From: Acidobacteriota bacterium
Lineage (GTDB): Bacteria > Acidobacteriota > Blastocatellia > Pyrinomonadales > Pyrinomonadaceae
Assembly: GCA_029777145.1 (NCBI GenBank)
Contig: JAKOSS010000355.1
Location: 1-10,113, forward strand
Reading direction: 5' to 3'
DNA: 10,113 nucleotides
Shown: one piece after another, positions 6,857-10,113 of the stretch
How positions within the stretch are numbered: position 1 is the first letter of the stretch
How the letters are laid out: every line of letters begins with the position of its first letter
Notes under the pieces: model-generated
Seen by the model: only the letters and a program-made list of their open reading frames with translations
What the model was told of the DNA's origin: nothing
The model's database searches: none
Translations under genes and position numbers: made by a program

Positions 6857-8035
6857 ATGAGCGCACTCGATATTGACTTCCATGACACCGCCACGGCGTT
6901 TGCGGACAAAACGAACTCAGCTCTCAAAGAACGCTACCGGCTCTTCAAAATGATGAATTCACCCTCGATGGTGAATCTCGGCACGAAGCTGACGAATTTC
7001 GCGCTGGCGATCGGTCTTCCCATCTCGGGCCTGATCAAAAAGACGGTCTTCACGGTCTTTTGCGGCGGCGAAACGATCGAGGAATGCGACCGCACGATCA
7101 AGAAGCTCGGCGAGTCGAAGATCGGCACGATCCTCGATTATTCGGTCGAAGGCAAATTCGAAGAGGAAGACTTTGAGCACACCAAGGACGAGATCCTGGC
7201 GACGATCCGGCGTGCGAAAGGCGATCCGAATATTCCCTTTTCGGTATTCAAGGTGACGGGCATCGCGCCGCTCGGGACGCTCGAGAAGGTCAGCGCGGGC
7301 GTCGATCTTCCCGAGAAAAGCCAGTTGAAATGGGAGCGGATCCAGGGACGCGTCCGCGAGATATGCGACCTCGCGGCTTCGATCGATCAGCCGATCTTCA
7401 TCGATGCGGAAGAGACATGGATCCAAAACGCGATCGACATGATGGCGGCCGAAATGATCGAGAAGCACAACAAGGAACGGCCGCTGGTCTACACGACCAT
7501 CCAGTTTTACAGAACCGATGCGCTCGAGATGCTCAAGGCGCAGCATGAAGCGGCGCGCGAGAAGGGCTGCTTTTACGGGATCAAGCTTGTCCGCGGCGCG
7601 TACATGGAGAAAGAGCGCGACCGCGCCGCCGAGATGGGATACCCGTCGCCGATCCAGCCGGACAAGGCCTCGACCGACCGCGATTACGACGCCGGTTTGA
7701 GATATTGTCTCGAGAACATCGATTCGCTCGCTTTTGTCGCGGCGACTCACAACGAGGAAAGCACGAGGATGCTGGCGCAGCTGATGGATGACAAGAACAT
7801 CCCGAAGGATCATCCGCACGTCTTTTTCTCGCAACTTCTGGGAATGAGCGACAATCTTTCGTATGTGCTGTCGGACAACGGCTACAACGTCTCGAAGTAT
7901 GTCCCGTACGGTCCGGTCAGGGACTCTGTTCCGTATCTGATCCGTCGTGCGCAGGAGAATACGGCGGTGATGGGACAGGTCAGCCGCGAACTCGATCTGT
8001 TAAAAACGGAACTCGAGCGGCGCCGGGCGTCGTAA
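6857..8035 (+). CDS. Proline dehydrogenase (monofunctional, FAD-dependent)
   Basis: The 392-residue enzyme oxidises L-proline to delta-1-pyrroline-5-carboxylate, passing electrons through FAD to the respiratory chain; it is the first step of proline catabolism. It is the stand-alone PRODH barrel, lacking the P5C dehydrogenase part of PutA. Visible signatures are LDYSVEGK (93-100), FKVTGIAPLG (131-140), FIDAEETW (181-188), IKLVRGAYM (242-250), THNEES (297-302), QLLGMSD (326-332) and YLIRRAQENT (360-369). Arg363/Arg364 match the proline-carboxylate pair Arg555/Arg556 of E. coli PutA, and Tyr348 lies 15 residues before, as Tyr540 does. The fold seems complete. The start at ATG 6857 has no Shine-Dalgarno. 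It diverges from proS, and a small zinc-ribbon gene follows 11 bp after its stop. No P5C dehydrogenase gene is present in the window. Confidence 0.93.
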   Translation: MSALDIDFHDTATAFADKTNSALKERYRLFKMMNSPSMVNLGTKLTNFALAIGLPISGLIKKTVFTVFCGGETIEECDRTIKKLGESKIGTILDYSVEGKFEEEDFEHTKDEILATIRRAKGDPNIPFSVFKVTGIAPLGTLEKVSAGVDLPEKSQLKWERIQGRVREICDLAASIDQPIFIDAEETWIQNAIDMMAAEMIEKHNKERPLVYTTIQFYRTDALEMLKAQHEAAREKGCFYGIKLVRGAYMEKERDRAAEMGYPSPIQPDKASTDRDYDAGLRYCLENIDSLAFVAATHNEESTRMLAQLMDDKNIPKDHPHVFFSQLLGMSDNLSYVLSDNGYNVSKYVPYGPVRDSVPYLIRRAQENTAVMGQVSRELDLLKTELERRRAS

Positions 8036-8046
8036 TCATTCAAGTG

Positions 8047-8508
8047 ATGATGTTTTGTCCGAATTGCGGAACGGGCGGCCAATCCGCGGAAACTTATTGC
8101 CGTAAATGCGGCACCTTTCTCCCCGATTTCGAAAAGGCGCTCGCCAAACAAACGACGCCGCGCGATCACTTCACGGCAAATACCGTGTTGTCGGTCATGA
8201 CCGCTTTGGTCAGCGCGACGCTCGCTGTTCTGCTCTACGCGAACTTCCTCGGAAAAGACGATACGCCGCTGCTGATCTACGTGACGGCCGGATTTCTCAC
8301 GGCGATGTTCTTTTGGCAGGTTCAGGTGATCTGGCGGTCGGTTCTGTTACGGAGAGAATTTCCCGAGCGGAATCGCGCAATTCCGAACGCGATCAACGAA
8401 AAGCAGGCCCATCAGCTTCCGGAAGCGGATCCGGAGATCTTCGTCGGGGGCCCGTCAAGAGCGAAGGACACGTCAAAGGTGCCGCGTTCACCGAAGGCCG
8501 AGCATTAG
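8047..8508 (+). CDS. Small zinc-ribbon protein with two membrane segments, function unknown
   Basis: The 153-residue protein opens with a zinc-ribbon knuckle pair, CPNC at residues 4-7 and CRKC at 18-21 (CxxC-x10-CxxC), typical of small zinc_ribbon proteins. Two hydrophobic segments follow at about 44-68 and 74-101, so it probably sits in the inner membrane with the ribbon in the cytoplasm. The C-terminal 50 residues are polar, with Pro and basic residues, and look disordered. ATG 8047 was chosen; ATG 8050 or GTG 8044 are equally possible and change only one or two residues. It lies 11 bp after the proline dehydrogenase stop with no terminator between, so cotranscription is likely. Its last 21 bases overlap the 3' end of the convergent gene on the other strand. 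I do not recognise a specific function. Confidence 0.75.
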   Translation: MMFCPNCGTGGQSAETYCRKCGTFLPDFEKALAKQTTPRDHFTANTVLSVMTALVSATLAVLLYANFLGKDDTPLLIYVTAGFLTAMFFWQVQVIWRSVLLRREFPERNRAIPNAINEKQAHQLPEADPEIFVGGPSRAKDTSKVPRSPKAEH

Positions 8509-8844
8509 TCTGATCGAACGGTCGCCGACGACGGCCCCGTTCTCCCGCCAATCCGCAACTTCCTCGACTTCTTCCGGTTCTAGTTCCGCAAACTTCATGC
8601 GCGAGGTTTGGGTCGCCTCAAACGCCCGCGTCGTCAGCGCCGCGTGGGAGAGCGAAACGGTGAGCGACCGCGGCTCCTCGAGAGCGGAATCCGCCGATTC
8701 TATGTCCGGAAACAACTCGGCGTATCCGCGCAGATGCCAGACCCGATCTCCGTTATTGTCGTCGATCGCAAGAATCCGAAGCAGTCCGAAACCGCTTTCT
8801 ACCTGAAAGATAAGGAAATCTCCGGCGCGAAAATCCTGTGACAT
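8488..8844 (-). CDS. Uncharacterised 118-residue protein
   Basis: I cannot assign a family with known function. The N-terminal half (QDFRAGDFLIFQVESGFGLLRILAID, then VWHLRGYAELFPD) looks like a small beta-rich domain; the middle (SLSHAALTTRAFEATQTSRM) and the acidic ELEPEEVEEV stretch look helical; it ends in DRSIRLMLGLR. There is no signal peptide, membrane segment or cysteine, so a cytoplasmic protein is expected. Reasons to think it real: codon-position composition fits its neighbours, the gene fills an otherwise empty interval, it starts 55 bp from a divergent gene, and a GATAAT box lies eight bases upstream of its ATG. My impression from memory is that similar proteins occur in Blastocatellia. 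Its 3' end overlaps the zinc-ribbon gene by 21 bp. Confidence 0.7.
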   Translation of the reverse strand: MSQDFRAGDFLIFQVESGFGLLRILAIDDNNGDRVWHLRGYAELFPDIESADSALEEPRSLTVSLSHAALTTRAFEATQTSRMKFAELEPEEVEEVADWRENGAVVGDRSIRLMLGLR

Positions 8845-8852
8845 ATTCCGAG

Positions 8853-8858
8853 ATTATC
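8853..8858 (-). promoter_or_regulatory. Candidate -10 box for the 118-residue protein gene
   Basis: On the minus strand GATAAT lies eight bases before the ATG at 8844, which would place the transcript start at or next to the start codon. No good -35 is visible at 16-18 bp upstream, so this is weaker than the promoter on the opposite strand. Confidence 0.4.
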
Positions 8859-8861
8859 AAA

Positions 8862-8892
8862 TTGCGCTCGCACTGGAAAGACTTGCTATAAT
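8862..8892 (+). promoter_or_regulatory. Extended -10 promoter of the cytosine deaminase gene, probably leaderless
   Basis: A perfect TATAAT (8887-8892) preceded by TGC (8884-8886, extended -10) has a weak -35, TTGCGC (8862-8867), 19 bp upstream. Seven bases separate it from the GTG start at 8900, so transcription should begin at or one base before the start codon. No Shine-Dalgarno could fit. Confidence 0.65.
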
Positions 8893-8899
8893 CCACGGC

Positions 8900-9355
8900 G
8901 TGAATTACGAACGAATGCTGGAGACCGCTCTCGAGGAAGCGCGTATCGGAATGTCGGAAGGAGGCGTGCCCATCGGCGCGGCGCTTTTTGACGGGAACGG
9001 CGAGTTGCTCGGGCGCGGGCACAACCGCCGGGTGCAAGAGAACGATCCATCGGTCCACGGCGAAACCGACGCCTTTCGAAAGGCCGGCCGCCAGCGGCGG
9101 TACGACGATAAGATCATGGTCACGACGCTCGCTCCGTGCTGGTACTGCTCGGGTCTGATCAGGCAATTCGGGATCGGAACCGTGGTCGTCGGCGAGTCGC
9201 GGACGTTTCAGGGCGGGATCGAGTGGCTGCGCGAACTCGGCGTGAAGGTCGTCGATCTCGATTCTTCCGAATGCCGCGAACTCCTCGAGGAATTCATCGC
9301 TGCCCGGCCGGACGTCTGGAATGAAGACATCGGCGAAATTCGCGACGACGTTTAA
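8900..9355 (+). CDS. Cytosine deaminase, yeast Fcy1-type (CDA/zinc deaminase superfamily)
   Basis: The 151-residue enzyme probably hydrolyses cytosine to uracil and ammonia for pyrimidine salvage in the cytoplasm. Zinc and catalytic residues are present: His53-Gly-Glu55 and PCWYC with Cys80 and Cys83. Comparison from memory with yeast cytosine deaminase (158 residues) places each key residue: Asn42 (yeast Asn51, in GRGHN), Glu55 (Glu64), Cys80/Cys83 (Cys91/Cys94), Phe103 (Phe114), and the C-terminal [11 protein letters not shown] with Trp140 and Asp143 (Trp152, Asp155, which cap and bind cytosine). This C-terminal match argues against TadA or guanine deaminase. It could still act on related bases. 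The start is GTG 8900, placed by the promoter and by alignment; ATG 8915 is the alternative. Its TAA overlaps the stop of convergent aroC. Confidence 0.85.
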   Translation: MNYERMLETALEEARIGMSEGGVPIGAALFDGNGELLGRGHNRRVQENDPSVHGETDAFRKAGRQRRYDDKIMVTTLAPCWYCSGLIRQFGIGTVVVGESRTFQGGIEWLRELGVKVVDLDSSECRELLEEFIAARPDVWNEDIGEIRDDV

Positions 9356-10113
9356 TACGCGTTCAGTCTGTTCTGATAGGAATTAAAGTTCGCCCGCATC
9401 TCATCAAGTGAATCGCCGCCGAACTTTTCACGCATCGAGTTCGCGATGACGATCGCGAGCATCGCTTCGCCGATCACTCCGGCGGCCGGAACCGCCGTAA
9501 TATCCGAACGCTCGAATGCGGCCGCGTCTTCCCGTTTGGTATCGATGTCGACCGAGCGCAATGCTTTGCGGAGCGTTGCGATTGGTTTCAGATAACCGCG
9601 GACGCGGAGTTCCTCGCCGTTCGTGATTCCGCCTTCGAGGCCGCCCGCGCGGTTTGTCGGCCGCGTGAAACGTCCATCCGCGAAAAAGATCTCGTCATGC
9701 ACCGATGACCCCGGAATTCCCGCGTTGCGGACCCCTTCGCCGATCTCCACGGCCTTGACGGCCTGGATCGACATGAACGCCTGGGCGATCCTGCCGTCGA
9801 GCTTTTCCGCCCATGATGTGTGCGATCCGAGCCCGACCGGAACGTTCTTCGCGACGACCTCGAAGATCCCGCCGAGCGTGTCGCCGTTGGTTTTCGCATC
9901 ATCGACGGCGGCGATCATCTGAGCTTCGGTTTCGGCGTCCGCACAATTGAGCTGCGAGTCGGGCGGAATTGATCCGATCGCCTCCCACGAGGCTGAAACC
10001 GGCTCGGTCGGAACGGATCCGAGTTTGATGACGTGGCTTCTGATCTCGATTCCGAACTGTGCGAGGAGTTGCTTCGCCAACGCGCCGCAGGCGACGCGTG
10101 ACGCAGTTTCGCG
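9352..10113 (-). CDS. Chorismate synthase, C-terminal part (runs off the right edge)
   Basis: AroC converts 5-enolpyruvylshikimate-3-phosphate to chorismate using reduced FMN, the last common step to aromatic amino acids and folate. The 253 residues present start inside [17 protein letters not shown], a conserved early-middle motif, and continue to a normal C-terminus. Signatures seen in order are [58 protein letters not shown] (the flavin/substrate-site motif) and [21 protein letters not shown]. Family members are about 360-390 residues, so about the first third lies beyond base 10113. The true start is not in the window; an internal TTG at 10080 should not be taken as one. The gene looks intact. 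The stop TAA is on the minus strand at 9354-9352. Confidence 0.95.
   Translation of the reverse strand, partial: RETASRVACGALAKQLLAQFGIEIRSHVIKLGSVPTEPVSASWEAIGSIPPDSQLNCADAETEAQMIAAVDDAKTNGDTLGGIFEVVAKNVPVGLGSHTSWAEKLDGRIAQAFMSIQAVKAVEIGEGVRNAGIPGSSVHDEIFFADGRFTRPTNRAGGLEGGITNGEELRVRGYLKPIATLRKALRSVDIDTKREDAAAFERSDITAVPAAGVIGEAMLAIVIANSMREKFGGDSLDEMRANFNSYQNRLNAY

Noticed and set aside
6959..7834. 291-codon minus-strand open frame opposite proline dehydrogenase
   Set aside because: It is an antisense shadow with Arg/Leu/Asp-rich composition; the forward frame has all PRODH motifs.
8900..9355. tRNA adenosine deaminase TadA or guanine deaminase as identity of the zinc deaminase
   Set aside because: The C-terminal [11 protein letters not shown] and the Asn42/Phe103 positions match yeast cytosine deaminase rather than TadA or GuaD.

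Overview
The window is GC-rich bacterial chromosome with densely packed genes on both strands. The style of the first gene suggests Acidobacteriota, probably class Blastocatellia: a secreted protein ending in 45-residue repeats of the type 'DxDGDGKxD...RPSxGTWY'. This placement is from memory of the lineage, not from a search. I see no mobile element, CRISPR array, tRNA or rRNA gene.

Layout. Bases 1-352 are a leader region holding two degenerate 7-bp tandem arrays in inverted orientation. At 353-2407 (+) is a secreted double-propeller protein (LVIVD repeats, then six FG-GAP/VCBS-like repeats). A strong hairpin with a T-tract (2436-2485) follows. Directly after it, at 2490-4169 (+), is a fusion of an FHA phosphothreonine-binding domain to a PrsW-family intramembrane protease. 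On the minus strand an apparent operon runs from proS (prolyl-tRNA synthetase, 6723-5252) into an RsmC/RlmG-type rRNA guanine methyltransferase (5240-4179). proS carries a frameshift inside catalytic motif 2. Divergent from proS, across a 133-bp spacer, a proline dehydrogenase (6857-8035, +) is followed by a small zinc-ribbon membrane protein (8047-8508, +). A conserved-looking protein of unknown function (8844-8488, -) and a yeast-type cytosine deaminase (8900-9355, +) diverge from a 55-bp spacer containing TATAAT-like boxes 7-8 bp from both start codons. The right edge holds the C-terminal two thirds of chorismate synthase AroC (-).

How the genes relate. proS and proline dehydrogenase use and destroy the same amino acid and share one upstream spacer. 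rsmC and proS are both translation genes. The deaminase salvages cytosine to uracil, and AroC makes chorismate for aromatic amino acids. The FHA-PrsW protein looks like a membrane signalling protease.

The most interesting points are the inverted heptad arrays, the terminator-like hairpin jammed against the FHA-PrsW start, the FHA-PrsW architecture, the odd proS lesion, and the probable leaderless divergent promoter pair. Shine-Dalgarno sequences are nearly absent, and all three convergent gene junctions are within +9 to -21 bp. I found no clear evidence of an entirely new multi-gene system.
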